This document shows positions 53,751-62,555 of a stretch of 64,000 nt of DNA, piece by piece. The notes under the pieces are model-generated. The model was given only the letters and a program-made list of their open reading frames with translations. It made no database searches and was not told the origin of the DNA. Made by a program: the position numbers and the translations under genes. Origin of the DNA: JANQHS01 sp965267505 (GTDB lineage Bacteria > Bacteroidota > Bacteroidia > Cytophagales > CCMP332). The stretch lies in the NCBI GenBank assembly GCA_965267505.1, contig OZ254081.1, forward strand, positions 186,001 to 250,000, in the 5' to 3' direction. Positions within the stretch are counted from its first letter, which is position 1; every line of letters begins with the position of its first letter.

Positions 53751-56700
53751 ATGAAGCTCTTTGTACCCTATCCCTACAAGGCTATTTTTCCCACTTTTTT
53801 GCTTATTTTGAGCCTTTTTGGTCAATCCACGGCGCAGGATTATGATGTTACCCTGGCACAACAGTGTAACACCCCCAACCCTGCTACAAATGAGACCATA
53901 ACTTTTCCTAATACTCCGCCTAACGCAAATTCTGATGCGACCCTGACAATAGTATATCAGGGTGACCTTGATGGTGGGCCTCCTCCAGGAACGGAATATC
54001 TGGATTTCCTAAGTGAATCTTTGTCTTTGCTTGGAACAACTACCAGCCAAACACAGTGTTCAGGAATAGGGACATTCGTTACTACCATTCCAATGAATGA
54101 TATCATTTCCTGGGCAGCCGATGGACAAATAGATTTTACAGTTGATCCTGGAACTGGAGTAAACTCCTTAACCAACTGTGTGAATGGACTTCAGGTTGGT
54201 TACTGTGTCACAGCAACTTTGCAGTATGGAGTTTCTACAGGACCAAACGATGTTGGAGTTACCCAGGTTGGACCCGGGTCAATAGCTTTCTGTCCAGGGA
54301 TCCAAAACATAGAGGCAAATATTCAAAATTATGGTACCAACCATGTCAGTTCCTTCACTGTTAACTGGGCTCTTGATGGAGTAATTCAAACTCCCATTGC
54401 TGTTACCGCGAATCTTGATACGGTAAACGGAGCAGGTTCGAGCGATACTACTATTCTTTTAGGGACAAACAATTTTGTTCTCGGCCAGACTTATACCATG
54501 GAGGCCTGGACTACACTCCCAAATGGAGTTGCAGACACTACGACTGTAAATGACTCTGCTTCTTCAACACTTACTACAACCGTTCCTGGTGTAAACGCAC
54601 TGACGAGTTTGAATGTTCTTGATGTTTCGGCAGATTTATCATGGACAGAATTAGGGACCGCCACGCAATGGGAAGTGGAATATGGGTTGCAAGGATTTAC
54701 TCAAGGAAGTGGAACGTCTACGGTTACTACTAATAATCCCTTCTCTCTTTCAGGTCTCACACCTAATACCTGGTATGATTTCTACGTGAGGTCTATTTGT
54801 GGACCCGGTGATACTTCTACTTGGACAGGGCCTGGGCAATTCCTCACCACATGTGCCTTAGTCTCTACCCCGTTCTTAGAAAGTTTTGATGGAAACACAT
54901 TCATTCCGGGTTCTGTTTTTTCGAATACAAACGATGTAATGGATCAGTGCTGGAGCAGAAACCCAACAGTTGGGCTTGTCTGGAGGGTATCAACGACAAA
55001 TAACCTTAATAACCATTCTGGATCAACGGCTCCTGCTGCCGATGTCTCAGGCAGTGGCAATTTCGTTTATGTAGAGGTTTCGGGAGGAGGAAATGGAGAC
55101 TCTACTTTTCTTGAATCACCTTGGATTGATGCAAGTGCTACTACAGCTCCAGTGTTAACTTTCTGGACTCATTTTTTTGGTACTACCACTGGTACAATGC
55201 TAGCACAAATGTCCAATGACGGACAAAATTGGACTACACTTTGGTCTCAAACCGGCCAGCAGCAATTTTCTTCAACTGATCCATGGATTGAGCAAACGGT
55301 GAATGCAGCCGCTTTTGGTGGAGATACGGTAAAGATCAGATTCGTAGGTATTTCCATAGGCTGTTGTAGTGGAGACATGTCAATTGACCAGGTAAGGCTC
55401 CGTCAACCACCTCCAATAGATCTGGGCATTGTAGCAATTGACTCACCTAGCACAAATTGCGGTCTCAGTGCAACGGAACCTGTAACAGTAAGATTTTTCT
55501 CTGGTGGTTTTGATACGATCACCGCAGGAACTAACATAAATGTGCACTATAGAATAAATGGTGGTGCAACGGTTACGGAGACCTATACACCCACGGCGGA
55601 CATCCTGAACGGCGATACCATTACCTATGATTTCACAACCAAAGCAAATCTTTCTGTGCCTCAGAATTATGACTTTGAAGCTTGGGTATCAATTCCAGGT
55701 GATGGTGATGCTACAAACGACACGACTGCAAAAACAGTAATCAGCATTCCTGTAATTACCTCCTACCCCTACTTTGAGAATTTTGAATCGGGACAAGGCG
55801 GTTGGACATCTGGAGGATTCCAGGATAGCTGGGGCTTTGGTACTCCAGCTAAAAACAATATTCAAGGAGCTTCATCTGGAGTGAATGCTTGGGTAACAGG
55901 TGGAACAGGAGTTGGTGGTTATAACAACGGGGAAACCTCATTTATTGTAGGTCCTTGTTTTGATATGAGTGCCATTAATCAGCCGATCATCAAATTGGAT
56001 GTTTGGTGGTCTTCAGACTTCTCATGGGATGGAACTCAAATCCAGTCCTCTACAGATGGTGGTACAACTTGGAACACGGTTGGAGCCTTTGGAGATCCTG
56101 ATAATTGGTATAATGACAATACCATTGATGGTATTAATAACGCAGGGTTCTTCCCTGGTGAGGGATGGACTGGTGTTGGAACCACTAGTTCTAACGGTTG
56201 GTTGAATGCTAAAAACGACCTCACCGGACTTGGAGGAAATAACGCCGTACTTCTAAGAGTATTCTTTGGTGCTTTCTTTGGCGGTTTTAATGATGGGGTT
56301 GCAATTGACAACTTCACAGTTCTTGAAACTCCTAATAGAGATATTGGACTTATTTCCATTGATTCTGCTCAGACAGGTTGTGCCTTGGGCACTTCAGAAA
56401 CTGTTGCGGTTACCTATTCGAATTTCGGATTGGATACACTGGCCACTGGAGATACTATCCCTTTCTCATATAACGTTGATGGCGGTGCGGTAACAACTGA
56501 AAACTTAATTCTTGTGGCACCATTATTTCCAGGTGATACCAATCAATACATTTTTACTGCTGGTGCAAACCTTGGAACATTTGCTACATACACCATAAAA
56601 GCCTGGCCTGGTCTGAGTGGAGATGGTGATCCGTCAAACGATACTATTGATAAGATCGTAACCAGTGTTCCTGTGATAAATTCTTACCCGTATACGGAGA

Positions 56701-59258
56701 ATTTTGAATCGGGCAATGGTGGCTGGACCAGTGGGGGTACAGCCGATACCTGGGCATATGGAACCCCTGCAAAAAACCAGATCATTGGAGCCTCGTCCGG
56801 AACCAATGCTTGGGTCACCGGTGGGCTGGGAACTACCCCCTATAATAATGGCGAAGCATCATTTATTGTTGGACCGTGTTTCGATATGAGTTCTCTTGCA
56901 TTACCAGTTGTCAAAACAGATGCTTGGTGGAATTCTGAATTCTCATGGGATGGTGCTCAGCTCCAGGCTTCAACAGATGGAGGAGCAACCTGGCAACAGA
57001 TCGGAAACTTTGGAGACCCGGATAATTGGTATAATGACAATACTATTGACGGATTACTGAATGCAGGATTCTTAGGAGAAGGTTGGTCAGGATCTGGTCC
57101 TACCGGATCAGGCGGCTGGGTAACAGCCAAAAATACCATGACAGGTTATGGGGGGCAATCGGATGTCTTCTTAAGGATATTCTTCGGGTCGGATGGTTCA
57201 GTAAACACTGGATTTGATGGAGTTGGTATTGATGACTTTGTTATCCTTGAAACGCCTGCAAATGATCTTGCAATAATTTCAATTGACACAGTTCAAACAG
57301 GATGTGCCATGGGATCAATGGAGACCGTGGCGATTACCTATGCAAATCTTGGAATTAATCCCATTGCAATTGGTGATACGGTTTTCTTTGGGTATGATGT
57401 TGACGCTGCCAATGCTGTCAATGAAATGAGCATATTGACAGCCCCTGTACTGCCCGGAGATACGACGTTTTATGTTTTTAACACAACTTCCAACTTAAGT
57501 GCATTTGCAACATATACCATCCGCGCCTGGACGGCATTGCCTGGTGAAGAAGATCCAACAAATGACACCACGGATTTAAGCGTTACCAACGTTCCGGTGA
57601 TTAACACTTTCCCGTATCTGGAAGATTTTGAATCCGGCAATGGAGGATGGACCTCAGGCGGAAATAACAACACCTGGGCTTATGGTATTCCCAACAAGGC
57701 AACCATTGATACTGCAGCAAGTGGATCAAATGCCTGGGTTACTGGTGGGTTGAATCCAGGGCCTTATAACAATAGTGAACAGTCATTTGTTGTTGGGCCT
57801 TGCTTTGATTTCACAAACATTGTAAGACCAGAATTTGACCTCAACTTATGGTGGAATGCTGAGTTTTCTTGGGATGGAGCCCAGCTTCAAGCATCAACCA
57901 ATGGTGGGTTAAGCTGGCAGCAAATCGGTGCCTTTGGAGATCCTAATAACTGGTACACTGACAATACCGTAGCCGGGATTTCTGGTGGTGGTTCGGGATT
58001 TAGTGGGGATGGCTGGTCTGGTGACTCATTTGGATGGGTGACCGCTTCCAATATTTCATCAACCCTTGGAGGACAAAGCGATGTATTCCTCAGAGTATTT
58101 TTTGGATCTGATGGCTCCGTAAATACGGGGTTTGATGGGGTTGCCTTTGATGATTTTGGAGTGGAGGAAGATGCTCTTGCCGATGATATGCAAATAGATT
58201 CCTTATTGGGAATCCCATCCGGTTGTGGCCTAAGTGCAACAACTCCAATAAGGGTTCTCGTCCGGAATTACGGTTTGAACACTCAATCAAATATCCCGAT
58301 AAGTTATTCCATTGGCGGTGTTGTTCAGGCTACGGAAACCATAGCAGGGCCATTGGTCGGTGGGCAAACAATATTGTATCAATTTGCCGCAACTGCCGAT
58401 TTATCAGGCCCTGGTAACTACTTGATCACGGCTGAAGTTGATCTGCTGGGTGATCTTGACAGTACCAATAATTTTGGTGGACCTGTTGCTGTTGTCAGTT
58501 ACCAGGTTCCTATGGTTACTTCGTTCCAAGGTTCAGAACAATGTGTTCCAGGGCCTACCTCAATAACGGCAACGCCTGATGTTGGCGTTATCCGCTGGTA
58601 TGATGTGCCTTCAGGTGGTACCCCAATATTTACTGGAAACACTTTGAGTATACCAAACCTGACCTCAACAACAACTTACTATGCTGAGCCACACAATACG
58701 GGTGTTATTCCATGTACAGGTCCAAGGCAATCAGTTGTTGCTGAACTAAGCTCTGTTCCATCAGGAGTAGGGTTCTCCTTTCTGCAAACCGCGGCGTTAA
58801 CTATTGAGTTTACTTCTTCCCTACCAGGAAACGTCGATTCCGTTTGGTGGGATTTTGGAGATCTGGGAGCAGGTTCCGATCAATTGAACCCGACTCATGT
58901 GTACTCGAGTGGAGGAACCAAAGGTGTAGTCCTACAAGCTTTTGATGGATCTTGTGATACATCGGTATCCCAAGCCATATTTGTTACCGCTCTGGAAAAC
59001 AGCCTTGCAAACGAAGTAGAAGTATTCCCCAATCCAACTCAGGGGTCCTTCAAATTCGAGGCAAGTAATTTGGGAGAATCATTAAAACTTCAATTGATTG
59101 ACCAAAAAGGAGTTGTTATCCTGGAAGAGGTGCTGAAAAGCTTCAACGGCCGATACGATGCTACCTTAGAATTTCCAAAAGAGACGCCAGCAGGTATTTA
59201 TCACCTGAAGGTTATCGATGGAGAACGAATAGGAAGGATCAAAGTGGTCAAAGAATAG
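53751..59258 (+). CDS. Giant T9SS-secreted protein D with three 307-aa repeats
   Basis: An exported protein of about 1835 aa. The signal peptide is residues 1-29 (ending QSTAQ). Then come the ~130-aa N-terminal domain shared with C, CARDB (165-280), FN3 (282-370, CGPGDTSTW), a jelly roll (372-560), CARDB (561-665), and three tandem units of jelly roll plus CARDB (about 667-1587), each opening YPYxExFESGxGGWTSGG. An Ig-like module, PKD (VWWDFGDLG) and a sorting domain (VEVFPNPTQGSF ... KVVKE) end it. A TTG at 53730 would add 7 residues, but the -7 element at 53715 makes ATG 53751 more likely. Probably a surface or matrix adhesin; no enzymatic motif. Confidence 0.87.
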   Translation: MKLFVPYPYKAIFPTFLLILSLFGQSTAQDYDVTLAQQCNTPNPATNETITFPNTPPNANSDATLTIVYQGDLDGGPPPGTEYLDFLSESLSLLGTTTSQTQCSGIGTFVTTIPMNDIISWAADGQIDFTVDPGTGVNSLTNCVNGLQVGYCVTATLQYGVSTGPNDVGVTQVGPGSIAFCPGIQNIEANIQNYGTNHVSSFTVNWALDGVIQTPIAVTANLDTVNGAGSSDTTILLGTNNFVLGQTYTMEAWTTLPNGVADTTTVNDSASSTLTTTVPGVNALTSLNVLDVSADLSWTELGTATQWEVEYGLQGFTQGSGTSTVTTNNPFSLSGLTPNTWYDFYVRSICGPGDTSTWTGPGQFLTTCALVSTPFLESFDGNTFIPGSVFSNTNDVMDQCWSRNPTVGLVWRVSTTNNLNNHSGSTAPAADVSGSGNFVYVEVSGGGNGDSTFLESPWIDASATTAPVLTFWTHFFGTTTGTMLAQMSNDGQNWTTLWSQTGQQQFSSTDPWIEQTVNAAAFGGDTVKIRFVGISIGCCSGDMSIDQVRLRQPPPIDLGIVAIDSPSTNCGLSATEPVTVRFFSGGFDTITAGTNINVHYRINGGATVTETYTPTADILNGDTITYDFTTKANLSVPQNYDFEAWVSIPGDGDATNDTTAKTVISIPVITSYPYFENFESGQGGWTSGGFQDSWGFGTPAKNNIQGASSGVNAWVTGGTGVGGYNNGETSFIVGPCFDMSAINQPIIKLDVWWSSDFSWDGTQIQSSTDGGTTWNTVGAFGDPDNWYNDNTIDGINNAGFFPGEGWTGVGTTSSNGWLNAKNDLTGLGGNNAVLLRVFFGAFFGGFNDGVAIDNFTVLETPNRDIGLISIDSAQTGCALGTSETVAVTYSNFGLDTLATGDTIPFSYNVDGGAVTTENLILVAPLFPGDTNQYIFTAGANLGTFATYTIKAWPGLSGDGDPSNDTIDKIVTSVPVINSYPYTENFESGNGGWTSGGTADTWAYGTPAKNQIIGASSGTNAWVTGGLGTTPYNNGEASFIVGPCFDMSSLALPVVKTDAWWNSEFSWDGAQLQASTDGGATWQQIGNFGDPDNWYNDNTIDGLLNAGFLGEGWSGSGPTGSGGWVTAKNTMTGYGGQSDVFLRIFFGSDGSVNTGFDGVGIDDFVILETPANDLAIISIDTVQTGCAMGSMETVAITYANLGINPIAIGDTVFFGYDVDAANAVNEMSILTAPVLPGDTTFYVFNTTSNLSAFATYTIRAWTALPGEEDPTNDTTDLSVTNVPVINTFPYLEDFESGNGGWTSGGNNNTWAYGIPNKATIDTAASGSNAWVTGGLNPGPYNNSEQSFVVGPCFDFTNIVRPEFDLNLWWNAEFSWDGAQLQASTNGGLSWQQIGAFGDPNNWYTDNTVAGISGGGSGFSGDGWSGDSFGWVTASNISSTLGGQSDVFLRVFFGSDGSVNTGFDGVAFDDFGVEEDALADDMQIDSLLGIPSGCGLSATTPIRVLVRNYGLNTQSNIPISYSIGGVVQATETIAGPLVGGQTILYQFAATADLSGPGNYLITAEVDLLGDLDSTNNFGGPVAVVSYQVPMVTSFQGSEQCVPGPTSITATPDVGVIRWYDVPSGGTPIFTGNTLSIPNLTSTTTYYAEPHNTGVIPCTGPRQSVVAELSSVPSGVGFSFLQTAALTIEFTSSLPGNVDSVWWDFGDLGAGSDQLNPTHVYSSGGTKGVVLQAFDGSCDTSVSQAIFVTALENSLANEVEVFPNPTQGSFKFEASNLGESLKLQLIDQKGVVILEEVLKSFNGRYDATLEFPKETPAGIYHLKVIDGERIGRIKVVKE
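55749..58511 (+). repeat. Three tandem ~307-aa (921-924 nt) coding repeats in giant gene D
   Basis: Units begin at 55749, 56670 and 57594, giving periods of 921 and 924 nt. Shared landmarks are ENFESG, GGWTSGG, NAWVTGG, VGPCFD, FSWDG, FGDPDNWY and VFLRVFFG, followed by a CARDB half with a conserved Cys (TGCALG, TGCAMG, SGCGLS). Confidence 0.92.
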
Positions 59259-59286
59259 AGAGACCAAGCAGTTCAAATTCAATAAG

Positions 59287-59310
59287 AAAGGCCCTTAGGG
59301 GCCTTTTTTT
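59287..59310 (+). terminator. Intrinsic terminator after giant gene D, possibly shared with parC
   Basis: Stem AAAGGCCC / GGGCCTTT, loop TTAG, followed by a T-run. It lies between convergent genes, and the minus strand also has a T-rich tail, so it may act in both directions. Confidence 0.88.
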
Positions 59311-59333
59311 ATGATTCAGGAAAATAACCAACA

Positions 59334-62120
59334 CTAAAAATCCAGCTCTATGGTTTGGCCTGAAGTAAGGAAGTCATCACCCTTTTCTTTACCCGTTGAT
59401 TTCTTGGACTTAGATTCCTTTTTTGGTTTTCTGGATTTTGGACCTTCTTCTTTTTCTGAAGCCTCTTTCTGTTCTTCTTTCGGTAATTCAATCTGGATTT
59501 CCTGAGGAGTCTCCTCTACCCCATTCTCTTTGGCATCGGTTTCTATTGGATCAGCCAGACCTTCTTGTTTAGAAGCAGGTATTGCTTCTTCATTTCTTTT
59601 TGAAGAACCTATCAGTTCGATCTTCGTAAATTTTTGGATAGGGAATTTATTGCCCAAGGCTTTCCAACCCTTAACCCCTACAAGATCATCCAATAAAAAC
59701 TCCTTTTCCTCAACTTGATTACCTTTTCTATACTTGACCTTGATCTTAATTCCTTCCCCAATAGCTGCGAAATGAAGTTTGGATCCTTCTGCTTCAGAAA
59801 TGAATTGGAAGGCCTTGTCAAGAGTCTGGGTTTCAATAAGAAATCTTTTTAAGAAGATGGTCCCACTTGATCCGTCGGCATGAATAGCAACGACTGGAAC
59901 CTCTGGGTTGAACCTCGAAATGTCAAAAAGCTTTTGGGGTTCAAATTTGCTGTTGATCTCGAAACTCCTGAGTTCATAATCACCGTTTCTAAAGAGAGTA
60001 AGCACTTTATCCTCACCCTGGAATGAACCAATAAATTGGCCTCTCTCTTCCTGGTTGAACCTTCCGGTTACTTCATCCATCCAAACCTTTATACCGGCAA
60101 GGGTGGATGAGCCCTTTTCCTTCAGGTCTACTTTTCTTACGATGTACTTGGTAAGTGTATTTCCTCCGGCTCCTCTTCCCTTAATCTCCAATTCGCTGAA
60201 GTCAAAATCAAAGACTTTCTTTCTTGCCTTAGCATTGGGTGAAAGTTTCACGGTCACAATCTCGCTCTCTCCGTTAGGATTAGCTGAAAAGTAATGTACC
60301 TTAGATCCTTTTGCTCCTTTAGAAACATCATACTCCTTGTCCCGAGTAACTCCAAGAACCTGGAAACGTTTTACATAAGTCTTACCTGCACCACCATCCT
60401 GGTAGATAGTATGGTAAACCATCCTATCATCCCCTTTCTTGAATACACCAGCGTGAATGATCCCTTTTCCAACAAAAGCCTTGTCCTGAACTTTGGTAAC
60501 AAGGTATTTCCCGTCTTTTCGGAACACTATGATGTTATCAAGGTCAGAGCACTCAAACACAAACTCCGACTCGGATCTCTTTAATCCTGTTCCAGCAAAA
60601 CCTTCCTTGCGATCTATGTAAAACTTAACATTGTTTACAGCAACGATTTGTGCCTTGATACTTTCAAAGGTTGTGATCTCGGTTTTCCTTTCTTTCTCCC
60701 TTCCATACTTCTCTTTGATATGATTGAAATATGCAATGGTGGTCCCATCCATATCCTTAAGCTTGGCTTCAACCTCTTTCAACTCCTCTTCAAGGCCTTT
60801 CATGATCTCATCAGCCTTAAAGGAATCAAATTTGGAGATCCTCTTGATCTTGATCTCAGTAAGCCTGACAAGATCTTCTTCCACGATCTCACGATAAAAC
60901 TGCTTCTTAAAAGGTTTTAATCCCTTGTCGATAGTTTCCAGAACGGCTTCCCAGGTTTCGCATTCTTCTATATCCCTATAGATACGGTTTTCAATGAAAA
61001 TCTTTTCCAAAGAAGAGAAAAGCAGCTTTTCTTTTAACTCTCCTTTCTTTATTTCCAGTTCCTGTCTTAACAATTCACGCGTATGCTCTGCAGAATTCCT
61101 CAGGATCTCTGATACTCCAAGAAATACAGGCTTCTCATCCTCAATCACACAGGAGTTTGGACTTATTGTGACCTCACAATCGGTAAAGGCATACAAGGCA
61201 TCCATGGTTATCTCAGGTGAGATTCCAGAGGCAAGGTAAACCAGTATCTCTACGTTTTTAGCTGTGTTATCAATTACCTGCTTGATCCTGATCTTTCCAT
61301 TGTCATTGGCCTTAACAATGGATTCCATTAAACTTTGTGTGGTTGTTCCGTAAGGAACTTCCTTTATGATCAAGGTCGACTTGTCAAGCTTTTCCATTCG
61401 AGCTCTAAGTTTGATCTTAGATCCTCTTTTACCATCATCATAATTATTGAAGTCGGCCAAACCTCCCGTGGGAAAATCGGGGAAAATCTTAACACGCTTT
61501 CCCTGGATGGCCTTAATCGCAGCATCACAAAGCTCGATGAAGTTGTGAGGCATGATCTTGGTCGAAAGACCAACCGCAATTCCTTCAACCCCTTGAGCAA
61601 GAAGAAGAGGAAACTTAATGGGAAGAGTTACAGGCTCTTTCTTCCTTCCATCATAGCTTGCCTGCCATTCGGTCAATTTAGGTTGAAAGGCAACCTCAAG
61701 GGCAAACTTTGAAAGTCTCGCCTCGATATACCTAGGAGCTGCTGCGGAATCTCCTGTTCTGAAATCGCCCCAGTTTCCCTGAGTCTCTATCATCAGATCT
61801 TTTTGCCCGAGCCCAATGATCGCATCGTTAATTGAGGCATCCCCATGAGGGTGGAATTGCATGGTACTACCAATGATATTGGCAACCTTATTGAATCTTC
61901 CATCATCAATCTCCTTCATAGCGTGAAGGATCCTCCTCTGTACAGGTTTCAATCCATCCCTTATTTCAGGGACAGCGCGTTCCAAGATTACATATGAAGC
62001 GTACTCCAGGAACCAATTCTCATATAAATTATCTACCGGCTTGAGGTCGTGAACCCTTACTTCTGGGTTTTCGGATTCATTATTTTCTTCAAGGGGTTTG
62101 TTTTCCTCTGCGTCTGCCAA
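59334..62120 (-). CDS. parC: DNA topoisomerase IV subunit A
   Basis: DNA-cleaving subunit of topoisomerase IV (about 928 aa), which decatenates sister chromosomes. It has the GyrA/ParC opening block (SYVILERAVPEIRDGLKPVQRRIL), the active-site Tyr in AAPRYIEARL, the coiled-coil tower and a C-terminal beta-propeller region, then a long charged tail (about 850-920, Lys/Glu-rich). parE lies upstream on the same strand, supporting ParC over GyrA. The longest frame begins at TTG 62159, overlapping a -7-like AATTTTTG; TTG at 62120 (MADAEENKP) gives a more usual acidic N-terminus, so I favour it, without certainty. Confidence 0.94.
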   Translation of the reverse strand: MADAEENKPLEENNESENPEVRVHDLKPVDNLYENWFLEYASYVILERAVPEIRDGLKPVQRRILHAMKEIDDGRFNKVANIIGSTMQFHPHGDASINDAIIGLGQKDLMIETQGNWGDFRTGDSAAAPRYIEARLSKFALEVAFQPKLTEWQASYDGRKKEPVTLPIKFPLLLAQGVEGIAVGLSTKIMPHNFIELCDAAIKAIQGKRVKIFPDFPTGGLADFNNYDDGKRGSKIKLRARMEKLDKSTLIIKEVPYGTTTQSLMESIVKANDNGKIRIKQVIDNTAKNVEILVYLASGISPEITMDALYAFTDCEVTISPNSCVIEDEKPVFLGVSEILRNSAEHTRELLRQELEIKKGELKEKLLFSSLEKIFIENRIYRDIEECETWEAVLETIDKGLKPFKKQFYREIVEEDLVRLTEIKIKRISKFDSFKADEIMKGLEEELKEVEAKLKDMDGTTIAYFNHIKEKYGREKERKTEITTFESIKAQIVAVNNVKFYIDRKEGFAGTGLKRSESEFVFECSDLDNIIVFRKDGKYLVTKVQDKAFVGKGIIHAGVFKKGDDRMVYHTIYQDGGAGKTYVKRFQVLGVTRDKEYDVSKGAKGSKVHYFSANPNGESEIVTVKLSPNAKARKKVFDFDFSELEIKGRGAGGNTLTKYIVRKVDLKEKGSSTLAGIKVWMDEVTGRFNQEERGQFIGSFQGEDKVLTLFRNGDYELRSFEINSKFEPQKLFDISRFNPEVPVVAIHADGSSGTIFLKRFLIETQTLDKAFQFISEAEGSKLHFAAIGEGIKIKVKYRKGNQVEEKEFLLDDLVGVKGWKALGNKFPIQKFTKIELIGSSKRNEEAIPASKQEGLADPIETDAKENGVEETPQEIQIELPKEEQKEASEKEEGPKSRKPKKESKSKKSTGKEKGDDFLTSGQTIELDF

Positions 62121-62176
62121 CTGAAGCTTATTTTTGCAGCTAAATTGCTCAAAAAGCAAAAATTATTTCAACCAAG

Positions 62177-62554
62177 ATGTCGAAGTTTTTCCACAGTTTT
62201 CTTTCACTTCTATTTATTTTGTTTCTATCCGCTTGCTCGGATTCAAAGCAGGAGTTGAGCGAGGCCTTTTCAGACTGGGACTCAGATCCAAATGCCTGCG
62301 CAGGCATTAGAACTAAACTGGCTGGGGAATTAATCGAAAAAAAAGATCTGATTTTAGATCTCAACGAAAACCAAGTGCTTGAAATCTTTGGACGACCAGA
62401 CAGAACCAAACTCTTGAAAAGAAGTCAGAAGGAATTTATTTATTTCATTGAACCTTCTCCTGAATGCGAAAGCAATTCCGAAAGATCAAAATACCTTTGG
62501 ATCAGGATAGCGGCAATCTCAAATGTTTCGGAGGTACTGATCCTGGAGAAATAA
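62177..62554 (+). CDS. Small lipoprotein with SmpA/OmlA (BamE)-like segment
   Basis: A 125-aa probable lipoprotein, on the plus strand between parE and parC, both on the minus strand. The signal ends in the lipobox LSAC (FLSACSDS). The mature part contains LDLNENQVLEIFGRPDR, resembling the helix-turn of SmpA/OmlA/BamE-like domains (eeVxxlfGxPd), followed by beta strands (EFIYFIE ... YLWIRIA). Similarity to BamE is by pattern only. It ends 1 nt before the convergent parE stop and starts close to the parC start, so promoter regions must overlap. Confidence 0.82.
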   Translation: MSKFFHSFLSLLFILFLSACSDSKQELSEAFSDWDSDPNACAGIRTKLAGELIEKKDLILDLNENQVLEIFGRPDRTKLLKRSQKEFIYFIEPSPECESNSERSKYLWIRIAAISNVSEVLILEK

Positions 62555-62555
62555 G

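Noticed and set aside
39641..59258. Horizontal transfer of the giant-gene array
   Set aside because: No flanking integrase, tRNA or direct repeats, and base composition looks similar to neighbouring genes by eye; module duplication in place is simpler.
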